The notes under the pieces were generated by a model that worked only from the letters and a program-made list of their open reading frames with translations, had not been told where the DNA came from and did not search any database. The translations under genes and the position numbers were made by a program. Shown here one piece after another: positions 1 to 11,986 of a stretch of DNA of 64,000 nucleotides. Within the stretch, counting starts at the first letter, position 1. Every line of letters starts with the position of its first letter. This DNA comes from Tetmemena sp. SeJ-2015 (lineage: Eukaryota; Ciliophora; Spirotrichea; Sporadotrichida; Oxytrichidae): contig JAJKFJ010022148.1 in the NCBI GenBank assembly GCA_027382625.1, forward strand, positions 1 to 64,000, given 5' to 3'.

Positions 1-254
1 TAAATGGGGCTTTTAATTTTTTTTTATTAAAATTTAAATTTAAAAATTATTTTTAATTAAATAAAATTTTTTTTTTAAAATTTTTTTTTCCCCAAAAAAA
101 TGTTCTTTAAAAGGGGAAATTTTTTAAACGCCCTTTTGGGGGAAATTTGAATTAAAAACAAAAAAATTTGGGTTGTTTTTGGCTAATTTTGGGCCAAAAT
201 CATGATTTTCATTTTTCATTAAAAATGTGGATGACGGGGAAAAGGCCCCCCCCA
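1..254. mobile_element. Right end of a GGGCC-terminated MITE, truncated by window edge
   Basis: The segment ends in a sequence matching the right ends of the MITEs at 19780-20410 and 24912-25536: GTGGATGACG, then a GGAAAAGG and a C-run. Internal words (GCTAATTTTGGGCC, TTTTCATTTTTCATTAAAA) resemble the same MITEs but are peppered with homopolymer changes, so base accuracy here looks poor. Only the right end is in the window. Confidence 0.7.
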
Positions 255-1613
255 ATATCTAATTAAAACCCTTTTTAAAAAAGTTTTTAAAATTTTAAGA
301 AAATTTTTGGGGGTCCTTGAAACCCCTCAGCCCATAAAAATACCCCTGTAAAAAATTTCCCTATTAAAACTGTAAAATAAATTCATAATGTATTTTATAA
401 ACTGTCCTTTCCCGGGAAAATTTGGTTCAAAAAAACTTTTTAAGATCTTTTGTAATTTTTAAATGCTTTCAGGGGTTTTTCTATTCTATCTGAGTGGCCA
501 CTAGATCAAAATTTATCAATAATCCCTGCATTTTGTTTGGATTACATTTTTATGATAATTAATTTCAAAGGGCATTCTATAAAAAGTACTTTGAGCAGAA
601 CCCTCAAGGTACTCTTTTTAAAAACTCAAAATCTTAAATCCAAGAAATATGAAAGAAAACGTTAAACTAAATCTCATATTTATCTTTGAAATCCTCCCCT
701 ATTTTTACAGGAAAATTCCAAAAAAATTTTTAAAACTTTCTGCAGGCTATAAATTTAATACATCATCATCCAATTTTAAGATAGGGTATTTTAAAAAGGA
801 AAGGTTTTAAATTTGTTTGGGATTAAAAATTGCTAAAACAGATAAAAAAAAAATTATAAAACTCGAAAAAAATCACCCAAATTCATTGCCGAGAGAAAAA
901 AAAGTCCAGGGGTGCATTAACTGACAGAGAGGCAAAAACGGTTCCCCATCCAAAACCTTAATAGAAAAAAAGAAAAATTAAACTCAGGATTCAAATCCTA
1001 TCTCATTATGATATAACAGAAGAGCCCCGCGAAAATGTACTTAAAACGATCATCAAGATGCGAGCTCACAAAAATGTAAATTCAAAATATGCCCCTCAAG
1101 TTTAATTTTTTTGGTTCGAAGCTTTCTTAAAGGGGAACAATTTAAAGGTTTTTCAACTTTGAAAGCAAACAAAGTAAAAAATTCGAGATGATAAAGGCTT
1201 TCCCCTTTATCGAACAGATGAATAATTTTCAGGAAGAAAAGCTTCGTAAATTTGATTGAGGGGTAGACCGTTGGGGGGTTTAAAGTTTGAGTGATTCTAA
1301 TTAAGTGTATAATTCATCATAAAATCGGTCATATTTTAAAAAGAAAGGAATGTATAAGAATATCAATGCTGTATGCTATGTAATAGATGTTTTCTGCTGT
1401 AAAGAATCGCTTGAGGAGCCTTTTGTATTTCTTATTGTATTCCTCGTGTTTCTCAATTAAATCTAACTCTTTTAAGTCATCTATAATAAATTTACTACAC
1501 ATTTTCCATTTGTCTATAATGAACTAGTAGTAACTTTGCATCATCAAGTGCTCATTTCCGTCATTCGCGTTGAGATAGATTCTCTCACAAATTGCGTACT
1601 AGTCTAGTGCTCC
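255..1613 (-). pseudogene. 3' half of TPR-protein gene copy 1, separated from its 5' half by an insertion
   Basis: Read on the minus strand with TAA/TAG as Gln, 1347-1613 gives a continuous exon starting GALDQYAICERIYLNANDG and containing EKHEEYNKKYKRLLKRFFTA. It matches the copy-2 exon at about 21436-21705 almost residue for residue. 361-545 matches copy 2 at 21290-21445. Between them, 546-1346 has no counterpart in copy 2 and is probably another insertion or a germline-only segment. The 5' half of this copy is at 13177-15513; the two were contiguous before the 1617-13173 element arrived. Product: uncharacterised helical TPR-like protein. Whether the gene still works depends on whether the insert is removed in development, which cannot be decided from sequence. 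Confidence 0.7.
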
Positions 1614-1639
1614 TTATAGTATAGGATCGACATGTATTA

Positions 1640-2450
1640 GGGGTAATTCTTGATAAATACATTACTTAATCCTAATAGGCGATAGAGTTTAATAGCTTCG
1701 AATTCCTGCCTACACATTGCCATGACCAGAGTGAGGAACAGCTGCCTGAGCCCCCCTATTTTAATCTTCTGGAATACCCATTCGCTCTCCTCGGTTCCTC
1801 GACATCTCGTAGCTTGACCCTTTCTTCGCTATGTAGTACGACTCCTCCAGCTTGTACAGCGACCTTCGCAGATCTTCGGTGTTGTGCAAAACCTTTCTGA
1901 GCGCCTTGGCCTTATATAATTCCATCTGCACCTCAGGCGCTTCCACATAGTTTGGAACCTCATCGTAATTGACGAGAATGAATATGCTGTCTTCAAGCAT
2001 AAACTCCAGGTCAAGCTGAGTAGATTTGATGAGAACCCGCTATTGCATTGCCTACTTCTCCCAGTCGTTGCCCTCTCTTCCTTGATAGCGCGGATTCAAT
2101 ACTCTACATTTCCTGCTGCGCTTCCCTTTGGACTTGCTTAGTTCCTCATAGGCGCCCAGTATCTTATCTGCCCCTTTCACCAACTTAAACAGCTCGCATA
2201 AGTTCTTCTCGATTCTCACTCTTAGGTCTCGCTCCTATACTTGCTTCATCCAATCAACGTATTTTATGGTGACCTGCCGTTACCTTCTTGGTATGTTGTA
2301 ATTGGGTATCCGGCAAATTTATCCTTCAATGTAAAACTTAGCCTCGCTTGGAATGGGGCCCGGCGCGTCGAGGTGCTCTGGCCCCCAGTCTTAGAAGGTA
2401 GTTCCCCCAATTATTTATCTTCTTGCTGATCTTCTTTAAATCAGAGCCCA
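1640..2450 (-). CDS. Element-encoded ORF, unknown function, frame-disrupted
   Basis: On the minus strand with ciliate code the frame stays open from about 2450 down past 1640. It includes charged helical stretches such as KGADKILGAYEELSKSKGK near 2150-2200 and DSIFILVNYDEVPNYVEAPE near 1930-1995. A second frame upstream gives NDLGSDLKKISKKINNWGN (about 2400-2450), so one indel is likely near 2370. No TGA appears before the element end, and the frame runs into the host TPR exon beyond the TIR, which may be chance. No domain recognised. GC content and codon use differ from the AT-rich host genes. Confidence 0.45.
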
Positions 2451-2816
2451 AGTCGTTGAGTTCTGAGTGAAGGGGTGGGGGTGTGATGTTGACTTAGAGT
2501 GCATGTCTGAAATGTCTTCTTCAGTTATATCTTGAGTAGTTTCGCCCTTTTGTGTATAGAGAGTGAATCGTCGAAGGCAAGGAGGACTGCCTGGACTTCT
2601 CGCTCATTCAACATTCGTTCAGTGATATTCAGTTAAGAAACCTGAACCGCCTCCCTCCTCCTCCCTTCAATTTCTATTTCGATCTCTTAGAGGCGATCAA
2701 GTAGGCCAAGTTTAAAGCCCTGATGGGAGGGGGTGTCTGAGATTCTAACTTCCGCTTTTCTTTTATTTAAATCTGTTTTGCATGAAAAAAATTTTTAAAA
2801 ATAATTTTATAAATTT

Positions 2817-3245
2817 CTTAAACTTATAATCATGCGAGTCAAACGCAAAATTTACTCAAAAAAACTACATACCCATCCTATCTCATTTTATTTTGACTCA
2901 AGGTATGGATGTAGTCACCCTTTCATATAAAGCCTTCTCAAATAACTCCATCCAAAAATTTAGAGTGCCAGCGCGCACATACTCCGCATTTAAATTGCTT
3001 TGCAGATGAAAAATTTAGATTGCAGCTGTTCCTATCGCATTCTAAGTTTCAAATTGCACATCAATTTTTGATTGCCCTCAAACTTTGGGCCACAGGCACT
3101 TCATTTTGGGAGTAGCGCCGAAATTTTCCCATAGATAGTTTCCTTACTCAAGATCTCTCCGTGACTGAGCAAATCTACTTAAAAGCATAAGTACAAAACT
3201 TGATCGAGTGAAGGCTTATGACTCACTAAGCCATTTTTTTAAATA
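2817..3245. repeat. Dispersed repeat, second copy at 60466-60930
   Basis: Begins ACTTATAATCATGCGAGTCA and tracks 60466-60930 closely, including ATCCTATCTCA, AAGGTATGGATGTA, TTGCAGCTGTTCC and CATAGATAGTTTCCTTA. This copy has many small indels compared with the other. The 60.6-60.9 kb copy encodes a 104-residue minus-strand ORF that is frame-broken here. Confidence 0.75.
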
Positions 3246-5100
3246 AAAATCTAAAAAATTTTTTAGACATTAGGGGGAGGGGGTTTCCTATTTGAGTCGA
3301 CGAAGCTGTGTTAACCAACCCCTTCATAAAGAAGAGTTGGTACAAGAAGCACGATAACATGAATTTTACGAGTAAAAAGTAAATTTTAACTAAAAAAGTG
3401 CGTTACTTGAAAGAATACAATGGGGTTAAAGTTTTCCTTTTTCCCCGCTCTACACGAGAGTTGTGTTCCTTAAAAGCTCAAAAAAGATAAAACGGGGGAA
3501 TCGTTCTACTCGTTGAAAAACCTCAGCGTACCAAAAGACAAAAAAAACAAGAAGGCATACGCTGAGTTAACATCACCCTTTTAAAATGTTCCATACTGCC
3601 AGAGTTAAACGCTTTTGATTTTACGGGAATTATTAAGGACACAAAAGAACTGCTGCTCTATCACTTATGCATGATTAAGCTATCGATCAGGGGTTTTAAT
3701 AGTGATATTGAAAGAGAGTGAAGAAGAGAAGACAAATTATGTGCGAGATAAGGTAGAGGAATTTTTAGGAAAAGATTTTAACTTAATTTAAATGCTTAAT
3801 CATTTTTGCTTATCGGGGAAAAAGGGTTCTTAAAAGGTTCCTTTCTCCTTTTCTGTTGGCCCAAATTTCCCGCCCCCTCACTTCGAACCTGCTCCCCATC
3901 TTTCCCATCTCTCGCCCAAAGGGTTTGTATAGTATCGCGCTGCTCACCTCGATGCTTGTTTTTTTGTTCCGTCTCTAAAACCCTTTTTCTCTCTCCTTCT
4001 TTAAGTAATGCCAGTCCCGGGTTTCTCAAAACCAGAAAAACCTAAAATTACTAGAGAATAGGGATCTTCTAAAGCTGCTAAAACCCATTCGTCCTGAAAA
4101 CTATTCCTTGCTTTTTTGGGGTTTCCCCTCTATTAGAATCTTTCCTGTGTGCTTTTCAATCACTCTTTAGTACCTGCACGTACAGTAGCAAGACGCCAAA
4201 GAAAACCTTTTTTTGGCAACTTGTTTGAGATTTTTTCCTTGTTAGGAAGGAATAGGCAACTCCCGGGTCCCCTCGCATCGTCATACTATTAGTGACTGGA
4301 TCTCGGGGTAGTTTTGGGGTCTCCCTCATGTTGACATCAAATTGTTTTAGGTTTTTTCATTTAGCAAGAATTGCTTTGAGGAAGAGATCTTTGTTCCCTA
4401 ATTGTCGGAAGGAACAAACCAACTAAGATTTTTGTTATCCCTATGAGAGCTTCTTTTCCTTCTAAAATGAGGTACCTGTAGAAATCTTTGCTTCGGAAAC
4501 CCCGTTGCTCAACCTTGCGTTTCCACTTTAATCGCTTAGCATTCAATTTTCCACCATCTTGCTCGATTTCCTTTTTTTATTTGAAAATCAAAGTTATTTT
4601 TTATTATCTAGATCCGAACGAACTAAATCTTACTATTTAAAAAGTGTTTCCCATAGGGACCAAATTAAATAGAAGGCAAACTAGCCCCAATAAATAAAAA
4701 GGTAAAAATGGGCTCCTTTTTATTAAAATTTTGGTTTTATTAAATTAATACTTTTAATTAAAAATTTTTTAAATTCAAATAAAGTTTTGAATTAATTGAT
4801 TTCAAAGGTTGCAAAAAATTAAAAATATTTTTTTAAATTTTTTCCCCCCAAATAAAGGGGTTGCCCCGGAATTTTCCTTAACTGGTTTTGTTTTGGAAAC
4901 CTGGTTATGGAGTATCTAAAAAAAAAAAAAAAGAAAGTAAGTCCTAATTCTCTTTTGCACTCTGATTTCTCGTGAGTGCTCTGCACCCCGGCAAAAATGA
5001 TAAATTTCTTTATAATTTAAAATTTGAATTTAAAAAGGAACCAACCTAGCTAAAAGCTTATTTATAGAAATATTGAGGTGGAATCAAAAGTGTCAAATTA
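3246..5100. other. No gene supported; low-quality-looking sequence
   Basis: Nothing coding can be supported. 3780-5050 shows runs of doubled and tripled bases (GGGGAAAAAGGG, TTTTTTCCCCCC) that look like consensus errors or extreme low complexity. Open frames on both strands here share no residues with any family I recognise. Confidence 0.4.
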
Positions 5101-5466
5101 TTCATTTCCCAATTTAATAAGCATAATGGGAAACATGGCAATGCACGCAAACCAAGAGGACCCTCACCGAATATCTTGAACCAGGATGCAACCCGCATTA
5201 GTTTAGAGGCCGCTTCGATACATCCCGAATCAGAATCTCATACCATACCTTGAGAGCTACAGTGGCGCCACAGACATACACAAAAGGGAAAAAGTTTGTC
5301 CTGCCGAAGTTCAGGATGTGAATAAACCCCCTCGCTAGATCAGTAGCTCTTGGCATCCTACTTCGCTACGGGACTCTAAGCCACGATGAGCGCATATACA
5401 TGAGCTACAACCCAAGCGCTAGACTACGGGGATCAAGCCGAGCACTGTGGCCATGATCTATAGCGT

Positions 5467-6258
5467 TTGGGGCCGCAACGACTTCACTCTACGGAAGGGG
5501 GGGCGTGCGAAAGGGGCCCAAAGAGAAAAATCCCCCACGCGTCGAGGAGCGCATCACCACGGGCCCAAACACCTCAGCAGACGGCCCATATGAGCCTGAA
5601 GGAGCGCGCTCATACTACCACAGCACTTCGGGGCCCCTCTTGTCTGCCCGGCCACGTTGGCCAAGCTCTTCCGTCGCAATAGGTCTCTACCGAGCCAGCT
5701 CCTACAGGTACATCCGCAAAGACCAGAGGGAGCGCAGCTCTAAGAGCAATAGCAGGCCTACTCCATGCGATCACGAGGTGGGTGCACCTGGCCGCGAGAT
5801 CGTGTACATCGACGAGTCCACCTTCCACAGATGGCAGACTTTGAAAAGGGATGGGTGAAGCGCTCTATGTCAGTCGCGATACCTAGCACCGAGGCCGCTC
5901 TGCTACAATCATCGGGGGCCCTCAGCTCGTAGCGAGGCCTGATCCCCCACCTCGTGCTCTCGGAGCAACAACCTTGAGCACTTCACCCCATTCATGAGAC
6001 AACTTTTTCTATAGTTCCTCCCAACAGCATCATGGAGGGCAACCTCAGATCCACAAGAGCTCAAAGGTGAAGGACCTCTTCATCGGCGAGCAGACCTTGG
6101 TCTATCTACCTCCTTACAGCTGCACCCTCAACCCAATCGAGCGACTCTGGGCGGTCTTGAAGCAGGAATGGCGCCGCCGTGTCGTCTCTCGCGGGACCTG
6201 TTCCTCTCTGGATCAAGCAATACTTGTCGCTGACTTGGAGCGGCTCATCGCAGATTAA
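5467..6258 (+). pseudogene. Tc1/mariner (IS630-like) DDE transposase relic
   Basis: Near 5790-5850 the frame reads REIVYIDESTFHRWQT, the second catalytic Asp block typical of Tc1/IS630 transposases (IDES). At 6067-6258 it reads LFIGEQTLVYLPPYSCTLNP followed by IERLW, the family's third block, with the catalytic Glu in NPIE. The two blocks lie in different frames, with a TGA at about 5856 and frame changes between 5860 and 6060. The first catalytic Asp region (about 5600-5700) is not recognisable. This is therefore a decayed transposase, unlikely to be active. GC content is much higher than in host DNA. It lies inside the 11.56-kb insertion and might have been its mobility gene or belong to a nested element. 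Confidence 0.75.
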
Positions 6259-7505
6259 GATAACGTTAAGACTAAGTAACTGGCTAACTCACACATCAAG
6301 TAACTAATTCACTGCCTGCGCGGCCACCTCGTCTGAATCACTTCTTGTGTGGGGACTTGCTGCTCTCACTCATGCGCACGTTGACCTCGGCTTGACCGAA
6401 CATTGCCTCAGTGAACTACCTCCCGCCTGGCCGCTGCTACTTCTTCTACCGCCGCTCCTCCATCGCCTTCTTCTCCTATTCCATCACACGACTAAATCTT
6501 TGCCCCTGTTCCTTGAGGCGAGGAGCTTTCATGGACTAGCCTTGCTCGTTGCAGGAAGGAGAGCCTCTGAGAATTTCCGTCTTGGCTTGGACTTGGCAAT
6601 CCTCAGAACTCCAATCGTAATCCACTGTCTTGTACCCTGCGCTGTTGGCCTTTACTTGTGGTTCTAGCCATTTTTGAAATCTCCGTCGGCTGGCTTAATG
6701 TGCAAAGCAACATCCGCCAGGCTCCAAGCTCTCATCTGGCAGTGGCTGCTCGATCCATTGCCCTGAATCTCTATCGACGCGCGCAACGACCTCCTTACTT
6801 CGGAATGCCACACTCATACGAGGAGGGAGGGCAGCGGAGCAACTCGTACATCTCTCGCTGCACATACTCGCAGCACATCACATCCCCACTATCCGCGCTC
6901 GATCCTACGGTGACTACTCCTCTCTCGGTTACACTCCTTGCTGTCTTATACGCTACTTCATCGTTAAGCGCTACCATTCTCTGTGTGCCTCCATAACAGC
7001 TCCACCTTGTCTCTATGAGTAACTTCACCTAGGTCGAGGGTCTTGCTCGAGGGATCATCCAATCTATAGTTGTGTAGTATTTAAATGTAATAAGTAGAGT
7101 GAGTTAGTTAATAGTTGTGAAACTTATATAAGGAAGCTTAATTCAGAATATCATATATCACACTCGCTATCAGCCGGTTTCATTTTTCCTTGGTTCTTCT
7201 CTGCCTTCCTTACATCTCTCCTTCTTAACTGCATCTTTGCTAGGCTTGGATTTCCCGAGCAAATCGTCTTCTCCATTGACCTTCTAGAATTCTTCAATAC
7301 AAGGAAGCGATTGACTCTTGGGTCCTAAATATCAGGATATCCTTGCTCTCGATTGATAAGCAACCTCTGACTCCTTTCCCTCCAGCGATTTAGCAATACT
7401 GGATAAGCGCCTTCCTTCAAAGCCAGCTGGGCACTTTGACCAGAGAGACCATTGACTGCTCCACTTCGCGGGGCGTTGAACCTGTCTGGACGATATTGAA
7501 GTGGT
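6259..7505. other. GC-rich element interior, no confident gene
   Basis: Open frames exist on both strands: a minus-strand frame from about 7046 to 6750 containing YKTARSVTERGVVTVGSS, and plus-strand frames at 6347-6996. None shows a recognisable domain or a clear preference. The segment belongs to the large insertion. Confidence 0.35.
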
Positions 7506-8090
7506 TCATCTATTAAGAAAGGAGCATCGCTGCTCTACATCCATTGCGATTTATTCAAGCTCGCTCTTCTTGGAATACTTGGATCGCCCTGTGATGAAGA
7601 GCGGGTGCTGGTTCCTCATTTCCATTTCATTCTCTACTGCCTCTGCCTGATCCTCCTCTGAGGCTGCGAGAATCTGTCGGAATAGTTCAGCTTGCCTCAC
7701 ATCCTGATTCCCAACTTTGGACTGCGCATACGATTGATCTTGGCTGAGCATGCCACCCTTCCCTGCAGATTGTGGCTGTCTGTCCACCACTGCCTGCTGT
7801 GCCATCTCTGGCTGCTTCATATTATTGATCGGGTGCGCATTGATAGTGGCCACCAAGTCTTTGAGATAGAGGAGCTCCATAGCAGTACTCTGCATTATTT
7901 TGTACTCGTTCCCGAGCCTCTCGTAAAGCACCGCCAGGCTCTGAGCAACCTGAGGCCCTACATAATATTGATCTCTGCTCATCATTGTTAATAGGCCATC
8001 GCGGAGCCTGGTCTTGTCATCCTAATCCAGCCAGTGTGGGCTCGAGAGCATCTTTAACCGACCAACTGTTCGTCTCTATGATCTGATTTG
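7506..8090 (-). CDS. Element-encoded ORF, unknown, Gln/Met-rich
   Basis: The minus-strand frame is open from about 8090 to a TGA at 7506-7508, with TAG read as Gln. Its best start is the Met pair near 7985, giving about 160 residues. It contains GPQVAQSLAVLYERLGNEYK and a charged, Gln-rich C-terminal half ending KYSKKSELEQIAMDVEQRC. Upstream it continues as LSSPHWLDQDDKTRLRDGLL, so the true start may be further up. No domain recognised. It could be the continuation of the protein at 8613-10220, from which it is separated by the suspected adapter join at 8619-8634. Confidence 0.4.
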
Positions 8091-8612
8091 TCTGTGGAAG
8101 CAATTTCCTGAGCTGATGCGAGTGATGTATATTTTAGCTCTAGGGTCGACCTTTTTACTCCTGCAGCCTCGGTCTTAATATTTGCAGACTCGAGTTAGAG
8201 TTACCCTCCATACATAGTCTTGCATTCTTGCCAGCATATACCACAAACGCACTGCACTCGAGGCCTATCCTCGCCGATCTCTTTCACGATCTCACTAAAG
8301 GACTCTCAGCTGCTCTATTACTCGTGCGGCTTTCTTTGGGAACAGTGCGTCATATCCGAATAAAACGAAGCTTGCTTCCAAGTGCAGCTCACATCCTCGC
8401 TTGCTCCATATTCAGGTAGCTCGATTCACTCCAATCGTTCTCGGATAACTTAGGTCTGGGCACTTGCCTTGGAGTCATTGCTGGTAGCTTGAAGTCATCA
8501 ACCAAACGTGCGTATTCTCCTGCATTACCTCCATCTCGTTTTCGGTGAGCAACACTTGTTTTTCCTGTAGATACGTAACAAGTGCCCTCCAGCTTCACCA
8601 CGAGGTTGTCAA

Positions 8613-10220
8613 TCACATGACGCTCTTCCGATCTACCCATCTTTAGAGACATCCTCTGCTTCGTCTGCAACATAGGTAACGAAAGCTTCCAACACTATCT
8701 AACCTACTCGGTAGATATATTAATGCAGTCGTATAGGACTGCCTCTCCATCCTCACTCGATCGCTATCAACCGACTCGCCCTCCTTTAGAGTAACCCTGA
8801 AGACTCGCTGTCTTGCAGGTATGCATTCGAGGTCTACCCCACCAAGCACATCGCCCAGGTCGAAAGCGAAGCGGCGCGACTCGTAATCTCGTGCGTAGTG
8901 CATCAGCATGGACATACAGAACTGCCTCCTGCGTAGCCTGGTGATGTCGTTTGCCTTAGAAGTGATGGACTTCAGGAGCAGAAGGATGCGCGCAGCTTCA
9001 TCCTCATCTTACAGGGCCTCCTTGAGTCCTTTCTTGCTCCTCTTGATCACCTCCTTTAGCTTGGTGAAGCTCTCGTGCGCGTCAAGCATTGTGTAGGCTA
9101 GGATTTTGGCGTTGCGGCCATCAAAGTTAGGAGAGACGGTTTGAGTCTCCACGATAGAATGCACGTACTGCTGATACTCTTTCACTCCATCGATGACTTG
9201 GAGGAAGACCTTATTCGAGACTTCAGTCAGTCGCTGCCTTCTAATTACCTCTGGCCCACTTAAGCTTGGGGATTTAGGCTGGCGATGCTTCGATGCGTCC
9301 TCTATCATCTGGAGAGCTCTCCTGGAGTATACGTAGGGCTTGCTCTTGCTCGACTCCACCCTCGCTCTGCCTCTTAGTCTGTCGTTGAGGCTGTAATGGC
9401 TAGTCTTGATAAACATGAGGCTCCTCCTCAGTTCGTTGAGCTGAGCCAAGTGAGAGTGGACGGCTGGGCTGACATGGCAGAGCGCCCCGCATCGGCGCTG
9501 AACGATATGGGACAGTTGGGGACGCCTGACGCAACATTCGACTTCCCCATAGCAGAGGTGTGGGAGGAGGAGGTTACGCGGCTAGAGCCGAGACTACGTG
9601 AGGACCGCTGAGGCTATGAGGGACTCGACCATGTCCACCTGCCGAGCGAGGAGCCCTTCGATTGATGAGGATAGTTACATGAGGTCCTGCTCGACATCGC
9701 GTGGTTGGAGCTGGCAGCCCTCGTGCTTCTCCAAGATGCTCACGAGGTCCGGGACCTTGCCAAGCTTCGAGATGAGTGCATAGGAGGGGCCCGGGAATTG
9801 AAGGAAGCGCTGGTAGTGCAAGTCGCCATCTAGGAGGAGCCTGGAGGTGTGGGGCTGGAGACTGTGCTGCACAATTGAGAACGATGGACAGGCCTCGATT
9901 GAGGGAGCGGTGAGAGGAGTCGCCTTACTCTGGCTGCAAGGAAAAGAACACGATGCCTCAGACCCTTCGCGTGTGGGGAGATCGGAGAAGCGTCGATACC
10001 CAGGAGGATAGCTTGGGAGTGGCTTGCAGAGGGACATATCCTCTGGTAGTTCGGGTAGAGCATGGCTCAGTGTCTGCTCTGATTCGTTGATCTCGGAGCC
10101 TTGGCTATAGGAGAGTTAGTCATCGGACTCTTGCCTGGGAGACCCAAGAATCAGGCAGTCTAGCAGTGGATACAGCTGGATGCTGGAGGGTTCGGACTGT
10201 CTTGTGCAGTCGGGTGCCAT
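8613..10220 (-). CDS. Large element-encoded ORF (535 aa, ciliate code), unknown function
   Basis: Starting at ATG 10218-10220 (MAPDCTRQSEPSS), one frame runs 535 codons with TAA/TAG only as Gln codons and the first TGA at 8613-8615. The N-terminal ~180 residues are Ser/Pro-rich (LPSYPPGYRRFSDL). The middle is basic and helical (KTSHYSLNDRLRGRARVE, then KLKEVIKRSKKGLKEALQDE). The C-terminal part reads YARDYESRRFAFDLGDVLGG. The last residues are encoded by the adapter-like sequence at 8619-8634, so the true C-terminus is probably elsewhere; a second frame through 8389-8673 continues at the same place. A TAG-rich tract lies about 100 bp upstream of the start. No known domain recognised. Its GC-rich codon use differs from host genes. 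Confidence 0.55.
8619..8634 (+). other. 16-bp exact match to Illumina adapter 3' end
   Basis: The bases GACGCTCTTCCGATCT are identical to the 3' end of the common Illumina read-1 adapter. The minus-strand reading frames change at the same place: the 535-codon frame ends just past it. The simplest reading is an untrimmed adapter at a false join, so sequence on either side may not be adjacent in the genome. Confidence 0.75.
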
Positions 10221-10320
10221 AGTGACTTGAATTACGATATTAAGTAATAAATATATATTAAACAGCCAGACAATCAAATCGCTTAATTGTGCAGACCGTA
10301 AGTGTTCGTAAATCACTACA

Positions 10321-10352
10321 TTATATACTACTACGTACTACTACTACTAATA
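10321..10352. repeat. CTA/TAG trinucleotide tract upstream of the 535-codon ORF
   Basis: Imperfect (CTA)n tract read on the plus strand, i.e. TAG-rich on the coding (minus) strand, about 100 bp before the ORF start. Similar tracts precede the ORFs at 11987-12955 and 47311-47748. Confidence 0.6.
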
Positions 10353-10359
10353 GACCTAT

Positions 10360-11930
10360 TCGGAACTTCGGCTAGATCACCACTCCACACAGATCACAAT
10401 AGTTAAAAGTAAGCCTCACCAATCCTTGGATTGTAAATATACATCTCCTCAACTATTTCTATAATCAGCTAGAAGAACAAGTACAACCTTAGGCAACATC
10501 AAGCTAACTAATGTTCGAACGACAACCAACAAGACGGCTGTGTGCACTAAGTAGCAAGGAGGAGCTCTCTGAATTGAGCTCGAGCAAGAGAATCTCTCGT
10601 CTTTAAAACTTGGATCAAGCAAGAGTTCAGAGTCGGTGGGCGTCTAAAACTATCGCACCTGATCTACTTTGTTGCTGCTCCAGAGAGCCAATTGAGGAGA
10701 AGAAACCTTTTGAATGCGAGTAATGTCAACGGGAGTTCGAATATTCCTCAGGGCCTCAAGCGGCACATCAAGGAGTCCACTCAACAAACCTAGGATCTTA
10801 TGAGCATTAGAAATGTGGACGTCGCATCCTTGTTCACTAGTGAGCAGACATTCTTCACTTGCTATTCCTCAAAAACACATGTGATAAGAGCACATGCTGG
10901 AGTCTCGAATTGAGGAACGAAACCTTATACAAGTTTGCCACTATGAGCAGCACAATACCTTGACAGGTTAAACAAAGAAGGAAGCAAGAGGAGAAGAGAG
11001 GAATTGAGTCATGATCAGAAGCCTTAGTGTATGGTGTCAGTAAAGTTCAGCTAGCTCAAAGCAAGGCTCCAGTTGAGATTGTACTATTGGATGTTTGTGT
11101 TCAAAATTACTCCACCTTGCTGATGCGAAGCGAGAGACACCATCATACAAAGAAGAGTATGCTTACAAGATCTTCCTTACGAAAACCTTGTAAGAAGAAG
11201 AGAAGTTTTTAATTCTCCAAAAAATTTACTAAGTGTTGAGAGAAGCGAGGGACAAAATTTAAGTACTTCTTCCATCATTCTGGTGGTTCTTACTGATCTT
11301 GATTACATCACCATTGCCTTCCTAAATGGCGGATCACACTAGGAGAATTTCTCAGCACGAGGCGCAACAAGTACTAAGCTTACTGCTATTCTCACTGACC
11401 TCGTTTGAGGAGTGATGGAGTTGCATGAGTTGATTCGTGCACAGAGATCCAGCCAGAAACATCATGATAAACTTTGAACCAGCAACAGAGCAACTGTCAT
11501 AGACTTCCAACAGAGTTGTAAGAGAGAAACATTGAGGGCAAGCATCGGTGGCAAGAGACTGCAGGCATTCCCTAGAGAAGACTTGGCTAAAACGGTCAGT
11601 GCAGTGGGACATTGTCTATAGTTGCAATCGAGTACTTGAAGCGCAAGACTTCAGTTCGTCTAAAAAGGTCTTTTTCTTATATTTTTAATTAATATTTTTT
11701 TTTTTTTAATTAATGTGAAAAGGAAGTGACTGCAATATCATTCGCAACAACATGTAAGTAGACAAGGGATCAGAACCTATTGAAAAAGTTGTAACAAAGT
11801 AATAATCAAGCAACCTACGAAACCTAACACTCAGTTATCAGATAGAGGAAGCAGGAATAAAATTTCAGAGAATATGAGACAGACGTCAAGGTCACCTTCC
11901 TAGAAGACTTTAGATTGCCTGTTTAGGGTT
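10360..11930. other. Element interior without a convincing gene
   Basis: Moderately AT-rich sequence between two element ORFs. Open frames are short and show no recognisable domain. Confidence 0.35.
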
Positions 11931-11986
11931 AAAATTTAGCATGATTATAAGTATTAATAAAGAAATTAATTATACACAACTTATTT

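Noticed and set aside
8389..8673. ORF running through the adapter-like sequence (GRSEERHV)
   Set aside because: Its frame is continuous only because the adapter happens to be open; the residues come from the adapter itself.
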